A stretch of DNA of 36,684 bases from Christiangramia sp. (GTDB taxonomy: Bacteria > Bacteroidota > Bacteroidia > Flavobacteriales > Flavobacteriaceae). Every line of letters starts with the position of its first letter. Positions within the stretch are counted from its first letter, which is position 1. Shown here one piece after another: positions 1 to 9,324 of the stretch. The DNA lies in NCBI RefSeq assembly GCF_029937855.1, contig NZ_JAPYPC010000005.1, forward strand, positions 118,616 through 155,299. Direction: 5' to 3'. A model generated the notes under the pieces. That model searched no databases. It was not told where the DNA came from and saw nothing but the letters and a program-made list of their open reading frames with translations. The position numbers were made by a program, and so were the translations under genes.

Positions 1-1
1 T

Positions 2-475
2 GAAGATATTGAATCTACCTTAAAAGAATATGCAGGCGGTGAATTCGCGTCTACCTTTTTTGAAAACCATATCTATAATAGCAAGATGCCCGATTACAAG
101 CAATTATTTAGCAGCGTAGGAATCAAATTAAACAAAGAAGAGGATAATTATTTTGGAGCTTCCTTAAAAGAAACTGAATCAGGACTGGAAATCTCTCGAA
201 ATACGTTTAAAGCCAGTCCGGCTTATAACGCAGGCTTAACTTCAGGAGATAAGATCTTAAGCCTGAATGGCACCGAAGTACAAACTACTAAAGACTTGGA
301 CGAAATCATTCAGGAATTCACTGAAGAGAAAATAGAAGTAAAATTTGAAAGGTTCGGAAAACAGAAAATTACGGAAGTAAAATTAGGTAAGAATCCAGCT
401 TACACTATAAGTCTTGATGAGAATGCCTCAAAAGAAGCATTAAAAAACAGGGAAAACTGGCTTGAATCTAAATAA
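2..475 (+). CDS. C-terminal part of M61 (glycyl aminopeptidase-like) peptidase with PDZ domain, truncated by window edge
   Basis: The reading frame is open from base 2 and has no start in the window, so this is only the 3' end of a longer gene. About 157 residues are visible. The first part (ending near F-x-N-H-I-Y-N-S-K-x-P-D-Y) resembles the stretch before the PDZ domain in the M61 family. A PDZ domain follows, with the typical segments S-P-A-Y-N-A-G-L-x-S-G-D-K-I-L-S-L-N-G. M61 enzymes are zinc aminopeptidases, usually exported; the HExxH zinc site would lie upstream and cannot be checked here. The gene is convergent with atpC and is followed by two hairpins. An internal ATG at 86 lies inside the conserved region and is not a true start. 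The PDZ call is firm; assignment to M61 rests on recall of the family. Confidence 0.72.
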   Translation, partial: EDIESTLKEYAGGEFASTFFENHIYNSKMPDYKQLFSSVGIKLNKEEDNYFGASLKETESGLEISRNTFKASPAYNAGLTSGDKILSLNGTEVQTTKDLDEIIQEFTEEKIEVKFERFGKQKITEVKLGKNPAYTISLDENASKEALKNRENWLESK

Positions 476-487
476 TTAAACAACATA

Positions 488-520
488 AAACCTCCCAGGT
501 TTTGCAAATCTGGGAGGTTT
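488..520. repeat. 33-bp intergenic inverted repeat (11-bp arms)
   Basis: AAACCTCCCAG at 488-498 and its exact reverse complement CTGGGAGGTTT at 510-520 flank an 11-base spacer. It starts 12 bases after the M61 stop codon. It may act as a terminator for that gene, but there is no strong T run after it. It looks like a relative of the palindrome at 27773-27800: both have an AACCT...AGGTT frame around a G/C core. Confidence 0.7.
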
Positions 521-533
521 AAATTCCTTCAAT

Positions 534-567
534 AAAAAAAGGCCTTTCGTATGAAAGGCCTTTTTAA
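534..567. terminator. Bidirectional rho-independent terminator between the M61 gene and atpC
   Basis: Stem GGCCTTTC (541-548) pairs with GAAAGGCC (553-560) around a GTAT loop. Seven A residues precede it and five T residues follow, so it has a U tract on both strands. It sits between convergent genes, stopping the M61 transcript on + and the atpDC transcript on -. Confidence 0.85.
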
Positions 568-583
568 TTATATGTTTTAAAAG

Positions 584-880
584 TTAATCAGCTAAAATAA
601 TCGCTTTATTATCTTTCATCTCAAGAACCCCTCCTTGAATAGTATAATAAACAACATTAGGTTCTGAAGTTTCAGTCCTAAAACCAGATTGATCCTTTCT
701 TTTAACCTCGTTTGAACTTCCGGCTGAAAGACTGATCTTAACCTCTCCTTCGGTCAAAGTAGAAACGATAGGGGCGTGATTGTTCAGCATTTGAAATTCA
801 CCATCGTTCCCCGGTACTTTTACCGCGTCTACTTCAGCTCTGAAAACTACCGCTTCTGGGGTTACTATCTCTAAATACAT
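584..880 (-). CDS. atpC: F1Fo ATP synthase epsilon subunit (short form)
   Basis: This 98-residue protein is the central-stalk epsilon subunit of F1, which links the gamma shaft to the c-ring. The N-terminal beta-sandwich is clear: M-Y-L-E-I-V-T-P-E, then V-P-G-x-x-G-E-F-x-M-L-N-N-H-A-P-I-V-S near residues 22-40. The chain ends right after the beta domain (about residue 98), so the C-terminal two-helix domain that inhibits ATP hydrolysis in E. coli (about 139 residues in total) is absent. Short epsilon subunits are usual in Bacteroidota. A hydrophilic insertion of about 25 residues lies at 50-76. The gene follows atpD after 78 bases and is presumably cotranscribed, ending at the 534-567 terminator. 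Confidence 0.93.
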   Translation of the reverse strand: MYLEIVTPEAVVFRAEVDAVKVPGNDGEFQMLNNHAPIVSTLTEGEVKISLSAGSSNEVKRKDQSGFRTETSEPNVVYYTIQGGVLEMKDNKAIILAD

Positions 881-884
881 TTCT

Positions 885-912
885 TCAATTATCAGTTATC
901 AATTATCAGTTA
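885..912. repeat. Four tandem copies of a 7-bp unit, TCARTTA
   Basis: Four perfect head-to-tail heptads alternate TCAATTA (885-891, 899-905) and TCAGTTA (892-898, 906-912). They lie in the 78-base gap between atpD and atpC, just upstream of the atpC start. No protein-coding or terminator role is visible. The 7-bp period and alternating single-base variant match the larger array at 36618-36684. Confidence 0.85.
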
Positions 913-958
913 AGAGTTTCACGGCTTTTAATCACCTACTGTTACTGAAGACTGCCTA

Positions 959-2470
<1,512 letters not shown>

Positions 2471-2563
2471 TTATCTAATTCTTTAATTTTTAATAGTAAA
2501 ATTCAAAAACCTATTTCCCTGATTTAAAATTTTCTAAGCAGAAAAAAGGTCATTTTCAGGCTG

Positions 2564-2571
2564 CAAAGATA
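2564..2571 (-). promoter_or_regulatory. Putative -7 promoter box for atpD-atpC
   Basis: The minus strand reads TATCTTTG, a perfect match to the Bacteroidota -7 consensus TAnnTTTG, about 94 bases upstream of the atpD start. I see no TTG at the usual 17-23 base distance. The upstream DNA is AT-rich. Confidence 0.5.
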
Positions 2572-2685
2572 AATTTTTCTGACAAAAAACATATTGAAAA
2601 ATTGAGAAGTTTTTAATGTTTGGCAAAACCGCTAATAATCTGATTTAAAAGAAATAGTTTAGATCAAATCTGAATGATTAAAAAT

Positions 2686-2718
2686 GAAAAAACTCCCTGA
2701 AATAATCCAGAGAGCTTC
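2686..2718 (-). terminator. Rho-independent terminator after glmS
   Basis: On the minus-strand RNA, CUCUCUG (from 2714 to 2708) pairs with CAGGGAG (2699 to 2693), including one G-U wobble. The loop is 8 bases and six U residues follow the stem. It closes the glmS operon and separates it from the atpD promoter. Confidence 0.75.
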
Positions 2719-2738
2719 TTTATTTAAAATAAGATTCT

Positions 2739-4586
2739 TTATTCTACAGTTACCGATTTTGCCAGATTTCTTGGCTGATCTACGTTCTTACCAAGCATCA
2801 CTGCGATATGATAAGAAAGTAATTGTAATGGGATCGTAGTTAAAAGAGGAGTAAGTGACTCCATTGTCTCAGGAACTTCAATTACATAATCTGCCAGGTC
2901 ACGAACTTCCTCATCTCCTTTAGTCACAACACCTATAATCTTTCCTTTTCGGGATTTTATCTCCTGGATATTACTAACCACCTTTTCATAATGCCCTTTT
3001 TTGGTTGCGATCACCACCACTGGCATTTGCTCATCTATTAGTGCGATAGGACCATGCTTCATTTCTGCTGCCGGGTATCCTTCCGCATGAATATAAGAAA
3101 TCTCTTTCAGCTTCAATGCCCCTTCAAGAGCCACTGGGAAATTATATCCACGCCCTAAATAAAGGCAATTAGGCGCATCTTTATACTTGTAAGCGATCTC
3201 CTGAATAAGCTCATCAGATTTTAGTGCTTCCTTTACTTTCTCCGGAATTCTTTCCAGTTCCTGAAGATGGAATTGGAAATCACTATGTGAAATAGTGCCT
3301 TTAAATTTACCAAGTTTAAGCGCCATTAAAGTTAGAACCGTAATTTGAGTAGTAAAGGCCTTTGTAGAAGCAACACCTATTTCTGGTCCCGCATGAGTGT
3401 AAGCACCAGCATGGGTCTCTCTGGAAATAGAAGAACCCACCACGTTACAAACACCAAAAGCAAAAGCTCCTTTCTCCTTAGCCAGTTTAATAGCAGCCAT
3501 GGTATCTGCAGTTTCCCCACTTTGAGAAATAGCAATTACCACATCATTTTCAGAAATTACCGGATTTCGATATCTAAATTCTGAAGCATATTCGACTTCC
3601 ACAGGAATTCTCGCGATATCTTCAAAAATGTATTCCGCAACAAGTCCTGCATGCCAGGAAGTACCGCAGGCAACGATAATAAAACGTTTTGCATTTGCAA
3701 TTCTTTCAATATTATCATCTACTCCGGCCATTCTTATGAGTCCCTGATCTACCAGCATTCTACCTCTGTAGGTATCACTAATTGCACTTGGCTGCTCATG
3801 GATTTCCTTCAGCATAAAATGCTCGTATCCACCTTTCTCTATCTGCTCAAGGTTCATTTGAAGCTCCTGAACATAAGGATCTACTAAAGAATCATCTTTT
3901 ATCTTCCTTATCTTAACCTCTTTATGTCTTCTGATAACGGCCATTTCTCCATCCTCCAGATAAATTGCGTTATTGGTAAACTCAATAAATGGAGAGGCAT
4001 CTGAAGCTACAAAAAATTCATCTTCACCAACACCAATCGCCAGGGGACTACCAAGTCTCGCCACTACGATCTCATCTGGCTTGGTTTTATTGAAGACAGC
4101 TATGGCGTAGGCACCAATTGTTTGGTTAAGTGCGATCTGAACCGCTTTTCCCAGCTTTACATCTTCTTTTTTAATTACATCCTCGATTAGGTTTACAAGC
4201 ACCTCTGTATCTGTATCACTTTTAAAGGTATACCCCCTTTTCTTCAATTCTTTTTTAAGAGAATCATAATTTTCAATAATTCCATTATGAATTATTACCA
4301 GGTCTCCTGAATTAGAATAATGCGGGTGAGAATTCACATCGTTTGGCTCTCCATGCGTTGCCCATCGGGTATGACCTATGCCTACCGTGCCATCGGTAGA
4401 TATTTCACTCTCCAGGCGGGTTTTAAGATCGGCGACCTTACCTTTAGTTTTACTCATTTTAAGGTCCTTACCGTCATATAACGCAATCCCGGCACTGTCA
4501 TAACCTCTGTACTCCAGCCTTTGTAATCCTTTTAAAACTATAGGATAAGCTTCTCTATGCCCTATGTATCCAACAATTCCACACAT
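2739..4586 (-). CDS. glmS: Glutamine--fructose-6-phosphate aminotransferase (isomerizing)
   Basis: This enzyme makes glucosamine-6-phosphate from fructose-6-phosphate and glutamine, the first step toward UDP-GlcNAc for peptidoglycan and lipopolysaccharide. Its 615 residues match the family. It begins M-C-G-I-V-G-Y-I-G, so Cys2 becomes the N-terminal nucleophile of the glutaminase domain (about 1-225). Two SIS isomerase domains follow (about 290-415 and 460-600), and it ends with the conserved D-Q-P-R-N-L-A-K-S-V-T-V-E tail. It is the last gene of an operon: its ATG lies 5 bases after the DUF4270 stop. Cotranscription suggests amino-sugar supply is coupled to envelope functions, which is inference. 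No glmS ribozyme is possible in this short gap. Confidence 0.97.
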   Translation of the reverse strand: MCGIVGYIGHREAYPIVLKGLQRLEYRGYDSAGIALYDGKDLKMSKTKGKVADLKTRLESEISTDGTVGIGHTRWATHGEPNDVNSHPHYSNSGDLVIIHNGIIENYDSLKKELKKRGYTFKSDTDTEVLVNLIEDVIKKEDVKLGKAVQIALNQTIGAYAIAVFNKTKPDEIVVARLGSPLAIGVGEDEFFVASDASPFIEFTNNAIYLEDGEMAVIRRHKEVKIRKIKDDSLVDPYVQELQMNLEQIEKGGYEHFMLKEIHEQPSAISDTYRGRMLVDQGLIRMAGVDDNIERIANAKRFIIVACGTSWHAGLVAEYIFEDIARIPVEVEYASEFRYRNPVISENDVVIAISQSGETADTMAAIKLAKEKGAFAFGVCNVVGSSISRETHAGAYTHAGPEIGVASTKAFTTQITVLTLMALKLGKFKGTISHSDFQFHLQELERIPEKVKEALKSDELIQEIAYKYKDAPNCLYLGRGYNFPVALEGALKLKEISYIHAEGYPAAEMKHGPIALIDEQMPVVVIATKKGHYEKVVSNIQEIKSRKGKIIGVVTKGDEEVRDLADYVIEVPETMESLTPLLTTIPLQLLSYHIAVMLGKNVDQPRNLAKSVTVE

Positions 4587-4591
4587 CTTTT

Positions 4592-6178
4592 CTACTGATT
4601 AAAGTTGGTATAATAAATTTGTAATTTTAATCTTTTCTCGTTGTCAGCCGATAAATTCCCATGTAAAATAGTCCCATCAGGTGACAACAGAGAACCTGAA
4701 GGTACTTGTTCAATTAATTCTAATCCTCTGGTGGAAGAATTCAATATTTGGGAGATCCCAGCCTGCTGACCCCTTGCCACCACCGTATTTATATTAGGAA
4801 CAATAACCAATCCTAATTTAACATTCTCTGCATCCTCATTATTTAAGATATTACTCACATGATTGGTGATTCTCAAAGTATAAAACAAACCATTTTCATC
4901 TTCGGTCACCTGTAAAGGCTCAGAAAAAGAGGTCAAGGAAAGTTCTGGACTGGCAGGATTATAAGTTGCATCCAACCCGTAATCTGAAAGAATAGTGTTA
5001 TTTGTAAGATCAAACAAGTAAAGGCGTTGGGGCTGCAAACCATCATTCACCAGGTCATCGTTCACGTAAAACGTAAGGGCAGCTTCATTTACCAGCAACT
5101 CTTCATCTTTAAGATTTTGAAGTACCTCGGCATCAGGAAACAATTCAATTACCGCCATACTTCCTTCCTGTCCCTTCAGGTAAAGGTTTTCTGCGCCGGT
5201 TTCATCGGTTTGCGCTGTGATAGTCTGCAACACATCAGTCGGAAATTCCCCCGTATAGGTATTGAATTTATTTCCTCCGGCAATATTCAGAGTATAAATC
5301 TTTCTCGTTCTTTCTACTTCACCATCGTCATCTTCTGCCTCGGAAGTATAATACAGTTTAATATTTGCTTCCTGGCTGGATAAATTAAAAAGGATCTGTC
5401 GATTTTCCGTTCCGTTTGGTTCGGCTTTTAAAAATAAACTCCTGAAATAATCCCTGAAATTAGTATTGTTGGCAAGTTCATCAGAACCTTCCCGGGCAAT
5501 AATCTTTTCCTTAAAATAATCAACGGGAAGTTTTACCCTAAATGCCGGAGCATTGGTAATAGTATCGTTCTCACCAGCATCATTTAATTCATAAGTAACA
5601 TAAGATTCTGCCGATGGTTGAAAATTATCATTGCTATAAATAGGCGCTCCAATAATATTCTGCTCTACAACATCCTGTTGATTTGAATAATATTTCTGTT
5701 GTTGCTGAAAATCTGAATCAGGATCCAGATTTCTTAAAAAGAAGTCAGTTTCGTAAATTTTGAGATTGAATGAACCATTTCCATATACTGAATCAAGTTC
5801 GTATTCTATTTGTGTTTCGTCCCCTGAAGCTTCAAGCTCTGTTGAATAATAAGGAATGGTCATTACCACACTATCTAATTGCACATTATCTCCAAAATCG
5901 GGATTAGGAATAGACAATCCCAGCTGGGTAACGATACTCGCCGTACTTTCCCCGTAAATTGGGTGGTTTACGGATCCTAGAAAAAAGTTGTTTAAATTAT
6001 TGGTCTGTACAGAATTTAATTTCTGTGAATAGGCGTTTACCTCAACCTCCCTCAATTCTACATCAGAGGGATTATTTATAATTTCTCCTCCTATCTCCGT
6101 GAAATCTTCATCACATGCTACAAAAGCGGAAATAACAGCTATGATCGCTGTTATTTTAAATATTTTATTTAATTTCAT
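4592..6178 (-). CDS. DUF4270 family lipoprotein
   Basis: This 528-residue exported lipoprotein belongs to a Bacteroidota-restricted family of unknown function. The N terminus is a lipoprotein signal: K-L-N-K-I-F-K, a hydrophobic core, and a lipobox ending at Cys22. After the Cys comes D-E-D-F, an acidic stretch like the surface lipoprotein export signal of this phylum, so the protein may face outward (inference). The family-typical segment F-x-L-G-S-V-N-H-P-I-Y-G-E-S-T-A-S lies near residues 66-83. The rest looks beta-rich with no catalytic motif I recognise. It sits between the GlgA-like gene (14-base gap) and glmS (5-base gap), an arrangement I recall as common in Flavobacteriaceae. A structural or envelope-assembly role is plausible but unproven. 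Confidence 0.85.
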   Translation of the reverse strand: MKLNKIFKITAIIAVISAFVACDEDFTEIGGEIINNPSDVELREVEVNAYSQKLNSVQTNNLNNFFLGSVNHPIYGESTASIVTQLGLSIPNPDFGDNVQLDSVVMTIPYYSTELEASGDETQIEYELDSVYGNGSFNLKIYETDFFLRNLDPDSDFQQQQKYYSNQQDVVEQNIIGAPIYSNDNFQPSAESYVTYELNDAGENDTITNAPAFRVKLPVDYFKEKIIAREGSDELANNTNFRDYFRSLFLKAEPNGTENRQILFNLSSQEANIKLYYTSEAEDDDGEVERTRKIYTLNIAGGNKFNTYTGEFPTDVLQTITAQTDETGAENLYLKGQEGSMAVIELFPDAEVLQNLKDEELLVNEAALTFYVNDDLVNDGLQPQRLYLFDLTNNTILSDYGLDATYNPASPELSLTSFSEPLQVTEDENGLFYTLRITNHVSNILNNEDAENVKLGLVIVPNINTVVARGQQAGISQILNSSTRGLELIEQVPSGSLLSPDGTILHGNLSADNEKRLKLQIYYTNFNQ

Positions 6179-6192
6179 TTAATCCTTTCTAA

Positions 6193-7005
6193 CTATTCAG
6201 ACAATACTTTAGTGTCGTAAAATTCCTGATAAGCGTGCGAGAAGTTTTCCTTTTCTGTATACGGAAGTACTGGTTTATTCATCCGGTCTACATAGGTTTT
6301 TAATTCTTCTGGGACATTGTCCCCTCCTATCACCACAGCATCAGAATTATCTACCGCAGTTTTAAGAAGATTTACAAAGTTTGGAGTTTTCAGGTGTTTT
6401 ACATTAGAATTCTCCAAACCGTCAAAAAGAATTTTCTCTCTCAACTCTTCATCTAACGTCCCATCAAAACTTTGATTGTAAATAGAAGTAACAATTTTGG
6501 CATTTTTAAATAAAGGCTCATTCCCATAGTAATTTCTCAAATACAAAGGCAATAATGAAGCCAACCAGCCGTGAACATGAATAATATCTGGGGACCAGTT
6601 CAGTTTTTTTACAGTTTCAATAACTCCTTTTGCAAAAAAAATGGCTCTTTCATCATTATCAGCAAAGAGATTTCCGTCCTCATCAGTCAAGGTGGCTTTT
6701 CTTTTAAAGTAATCTTCATTATCTATAAAATAAACCTGCATTCTCTCCTTCGGAATAGACGCTACTTTTATGATTAGCGGCATATCTAAATCGTTGATCA
6801 CAAGATTCATTCCCGATAGACGAATCACTTCGTGCAATTGATGCCTGCGTTCGTTGATATTCCCAAACCTGGGCATAAAAATCCTGATTTGACCTCCAAG
6901 GTTGTTCACCATTTTTGCAGCTTCAAAGGAGGTTGAGGAGATATCGGTTTCAGGTAAGTAGGGTATAACTTCAGATGAGACGTATAACACTCTCTTATCT
7001 TTCAT
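6193..7005 (-). CDS. Glycogen/starch synthase-like protein, N-terminal (GT5) domain only
   Basis: This 270-residue protein aligns with the N-terminal half of bacterial glycogen synthase: V-L-Y-V-S-S-E-V-I-P-Y at the start, R-I-F-M-P-R-F-G near 40-48, and a D-I-I-H-V-H-G-W-L-A-S segment near 140. Real GlgA enzymes have about 470-500 residues with two Rossmann domains; here the C-terminal GT-B domain is missing and the gene stops cleanly. The ADP-glucose-binding K-x-G-G-L motif, expected after S-E-V-x-P, is replaced by Y-L-P-E-T-D-I-S-S-T (about 17-26). So the fold is visible but glycogen synthase activity is unlikely. It is the first gene of the operon with DUF4270 and glmS, which points to an envelope or amino-sugar role, possibly sugar sensing or a scaffold (inference). 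Confidence 0.8.
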   Translation of the reverse strand: MKDKRVLYVSSEVIPYLPETDISSTSFEAAKMVNNLGGQIRIFMPRFGNINERRHQLHEVIRLSGMNLVINDLDMPLIIKVASIPKERMQVYFIDNEDYFKRKATLTDEDGNLFADNDERAIFFAKGVIETVKKLNWSPDIIHVHGWLASLLPLYLRNYYGNEPLFKNAKIVTSIYNQSFDGTLDEELREKILFDGLENSNVKHLKTPNFVNLLKTAVDNSDAVVIGGDNVPEELKTYVDRMNKPVLPYTEKENFSHAYQEFYDTKVLSE

Positions 7006-7045
7006 AAATTCTTTACTTTAGTTACGTTTCCGAATAAAAAACACG

Positions 7046-7053
7046 CAAAATTA
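7046..7053 (-). promoter_or_regulatory. Putative -7 box for the GlgA-like/DUF4270/glmS operon
   Basis: The minus strand reads TAATTTTG, matching TAnnTTTG, 41 bases upstream of the first gene's ATG. It lies back to back with the panC box at 7085-7092, so this 110-base gap is a compact divergent promoter. No clear -33 element is visible. Confidence 0.5.
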
Positions 7054-7084
7054 CAAAAATTTATGCAGATTGCCAGAGATATAT

Positions 7085-7092
7085 TAAGTTTG
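7085..7092 (+). promoter_or_regulatory. Putative -7 box for panC-panD
   Basis: TAAGTTTG matches TAnnTTTG and ends 23 bases before the panC ATG. A TTG lies at 7070-7072, but only 12 bases away, closer than the usual 17-23, so the -33 element is uncertain. Confidence 0.5.
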
Positions 7093-7115
7093 CACGCTGT
7101 TAATTTTATAATAAA

Positions 7116-7973
7116 ATGCAGGTTTTTAGGGAGAAACAACCACTTATACAGGCGATTCAGAAGATAAAATCTGACGAAAAAAGTCTTGGATTAGTTCCAA
7201 CGATGGGAGCACTTCATGAGGGTCACCTTTCCCTTTTGAAAACAGCCCTGAAAGAAACCGATCAGGTGGTAGTGAGTATTTTTGTAAATCCTACTCAGTT
7301 CGATAATGCTGAAGACCTGGAGAAATACCCCCGAAATCTGGAGAAAGATCTGGAGCTTTTAAAGAAAATTTCAGAAGATATTTGGATCTTTTCTCCAAAT
7401 GCCCATGAATTATATGGAGACAAGGTGCTATCGCAAAATTTTGATTTTGAAGGACTGGAACTGGTAATGGAAGGAGCTTTCAGAAACGGGCATTTTAACG
7501 GTGTTGGCACAGTGGTGAAGCATCTCTTTGAGATTATTACACCAGATAAAGCTTTTTTTGGGGAGAAAGATTATCAGCAACTTCAGATCATCAGGAAACT
7601 GACTGAAAAAACAGGCCTTCCTGTTGAGATTGTTGGCTGCCCTATTTTACGAGAAAATTCGGGACTTGCAAGGTCTTCCAGGAACGAGCGTCTAAGTACC
7701 CAAAGTCGAGAGAAAGCTGCTTTTATTTACGAAACCCTACAGGATGTTAATCGGTTATTTGGCATAGAAAGTGCAGATTATATTACCACCTGGGTAGAAA
7801 ATAAATTCAAAGGCAACCCTTATCTTAAATTAGAATATTTTGAGATTGCCGATTCTGAGACTTTGAAAAAAATAAATACAAAAGAAAAAGGAAAACAATA
7901 CAGAGCATTTGTTGCGGCCTATGCCGATGATATTAGGTTAATTGATAATATCGCTCTGGACAACTCATTTTAG
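7116..7973 (+). CDS. panC: Pantothenate synthetase
   Basis: This cytoplasmic enzyme joins pantoate and beta-alanine, using ATP, to make pantothenate, the coenzyme A precursor. Its 285 residues match the family. The nucleotidyl-transferase signature [14 protein letters not shown] lies at 28-41 with the two ATP-binding histidines at 34 and 37. [14 protein letters not shown] and the late block R-S-S-R-N-x-R-L-S are all present. panD follows after 2 bases and supplies its beta-alanine, so the two are surely translated from one message. The ATG at 7116 gives the standard N terminus. Confidence 0.97.
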   Translation: MQVFREKQPLIQAIQKIKSDEKSLGLVPTMGALHEGHLSLLKTALKETDQVVVSIFVNPTQFDNAEDLEKYPRNLEKDLELLKKISEDIWIFSPNAHELYGDKVLSQNFDFEGLELVMEGAFRNGHFNGVGTVVKHLFEIITPDKAFFGEKDYQQLQIIRKLTEKTGLPVEIVGCPILRENSGLARSSRNERLSTQSREKAAFIYETLQDVNRLFGIESADYITTWVENKFKGNPYLKLEYFEIADSETLKKINTKEKGKQYRAFVAAYADDIRLIDNIALDNSF

Positions 7974-7975
7974 AA

Positions 7976-8326
7976 ATGCAAATTCACGTAGTAAAATCCA
8001 AAATTCATCGCGTAAAAGTAACCGGGGCAGATCTGGATTATATTGGCAGTATTACCATAGATGAAGATCTTATGGAAGCAGCCAATATTATTGAAGGGGA
8101 AAAAGTCCAAATCGTAAATAATAATAACGGCGAACGCCTGGAAACCTATGTTATCCCGGGACCTAGAAATACCGGTGAGATCACTTTAAATGGTGCTGCA
8201 GCGCGCAAGGTTGCCAAAGGCGATATCCTCATTATTATTGCTTACGGTATAATGGAAATGGAGGACGCCAAAAATTTTAAGCCCTCCCTCGTATTTCCAG
8301 ACGAAGAAACTAATTTGCTGAAATAA
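7976..8326 (+). CDS. panD: Aspartate 1-decarboxylase
   Basis: This pyruvoyl enzyme makes beta-alanine from aspartate for PanC. It has 116 residues, near the usual 115-130. The proenzyme cleavage site is Gly24-Ser25 in Y-I-G-S, matching the position in E. coli, so Ser25 would become the pyruvoyl group. The Y-V-I-P-G-x-R-N-T-G-E-I-x-L-N-G-A-A-A-R block and the late I-I-I-A-Y-G segment are intact. It lies 2 bases after panC and 6 bases before the flippase-like gene. Confidence 0.97.
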   Translation: MQIHVVKSKIHRVKVTGADLDYIGSITIDEDLMEAANIIEGEKVQIVNNNNGERLETYVIPGPRNTGEITLNGAAARKVAKGDILIIIAYGIMEMEDAKNFKPSLVFPDEETNLLK

Positions 8327-8332
8327 AACTGG

Positions 8333-9298
8333 TTGAAAAACAAGTTCATCAAAATATTGAAAATCAGTGTCCCCTTATTTTTGGGGATTTTTTTGATTTG
8401 GTACTCTTTAAAAAACGCAACGCCAGAAGAGCGTGAAAATCTTTGGCAAAGTATTGTAGATGCTAATAAATTTTGGATCTTCCTCTCTTTTTTGCTAGGT
8501 AGTATTTCCCATTTTTCCAGGGCATATAGATGGAAGTTTATGTTGGAACCCATGGGCTACAAATCTTCCCAGGCCAACCGCTTCATGGCAGTTATGGTTG
8601 CTTATTTAGCTAATTTTGGCATTCCCCGTTCAGGAGAAGTATTAAGGGCAGTCACACTTTCTACTTATGAAAAGGTTCCTTTTGAAAAAGGCTTCGGAAC
8701 CATTATTTCTGAAAGGGTGGCAGATCTTTTAATTTTAATGTTAATCATCGGGATTGTTGTGATCCTGCAAACCGATGATCTCCTAATATACCTGAACGAT
8801 CAAAACATTAAACCCCTCAACACCCTCTTAATTTTTCTTGGTCTTGTAGGCCTTATCGTTATAGGAATTTATATTATAAAACAATCCACCTGGGGGCCCT
8901 TTAAGAAGATCAAAAAACTAGCGAAAGGTTTGTTGGAAGGCATGAGGAGCATCCTGAAAATGGAACAGAAATGGGCCTTCATATTTCATACTGTCTTTAT
9001 TTGGTCTTTGTACCTTATCATGTTCTTTGTTATTCAGTTAAGCATTCCGGAAACCGCAAATACCCCAGCCGGAATTATCATGGCTGCTTTTGTGGTGGGC
9101 TCGTTTGCCGTCTCGGCTACCAATGGCGGGATTGGCGTCTATCCGCTGGCTGTAGGAGGTGTATTGATGTTTTTTGGGGTTCAGGATCATGCTGCAGAAG
9201 CTTTCGGATGGATTTCCTGGGCGACACAAACTTTTGTAGTCCTGATATTTGGGGGCTTATCCTTTATTTTACTGCCGCTTTTAAACAATAGAAAATAA
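8333..9298 (+). CDS. Flippase-like integral membrane protein (lysylphosphatidylglycerol synthase TM / UPF0104 type)
   Basis: This 321-residue membrane protein has about eight hydrophobic segments. The first starts almost at the N terminus (residues 5-24) and the last is L-I-F-G-G-L-S-F-I-L-L-P. The family signature is visible: N-F-G-I-P-R-S-G-E-V-L-R-A near 92-104, then G-x-I-I-S-E-R-V-A-D-L. This domain is the membrane half of MprF-like aminoacyl-lipid flippases, but here it stands alone, so the substrate is unknown; a lipid-linked molecule is likely. The start is a TTG at 8333, 6 bases after panD. The next ATG (W-K-F-M-L-E-P) would delete two membrane segments, so TTG is preferred. The gene is probably cotranscribed with panCD. 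Confidence 0.8.
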   Translation: MKNKFIKILKISVPLFLGIFLIWYSLKNATPEERENLWQSIVDANKFWIFLSFLLGSISHFSRAYRWKFMLEPMGYKSSQANRFMAVMVAYLANFGIPRSGEVLRAVTLSTYEKVPFEKGFGTIISERVADLLILMLIIGIVVILQTDDLLIYLNDQNIKPLNTLLIFLGLVGLIVIGIYIIKQSTWGPFKKIKKLAKGLLEGMRSILKMEQKWAFIFHTVFIWSLYLIMFFVIQLSIPETANTPAGIIMAAFVVGSFAVSATNGGIGVYPLAVGGVLMFFGVQDHAAEAFGWISWATQTFVVLIFGGLSFILLPLLNNRK

Positions 9299-9324
9299 TA
9301 ATTATATTGTAGGTCCGAATCAAT

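Noticed and set aside
2471-2738. Possible small RNA or hidden gene in the largest gap (268 bases)
   Set aside because: It contains only the glmS terminator and the atpD promoter box in AT-rich DNA. No tRNA-like fold or conserved frame was found.
8971-9291. 106-codon open frame on + inside the flippase-like gene
   Set aside because: It lies out of frame within a conserved membrane protein gene, has unusual composition (Cys, Trp and His rich) and no promoter; it is a shadow frame.
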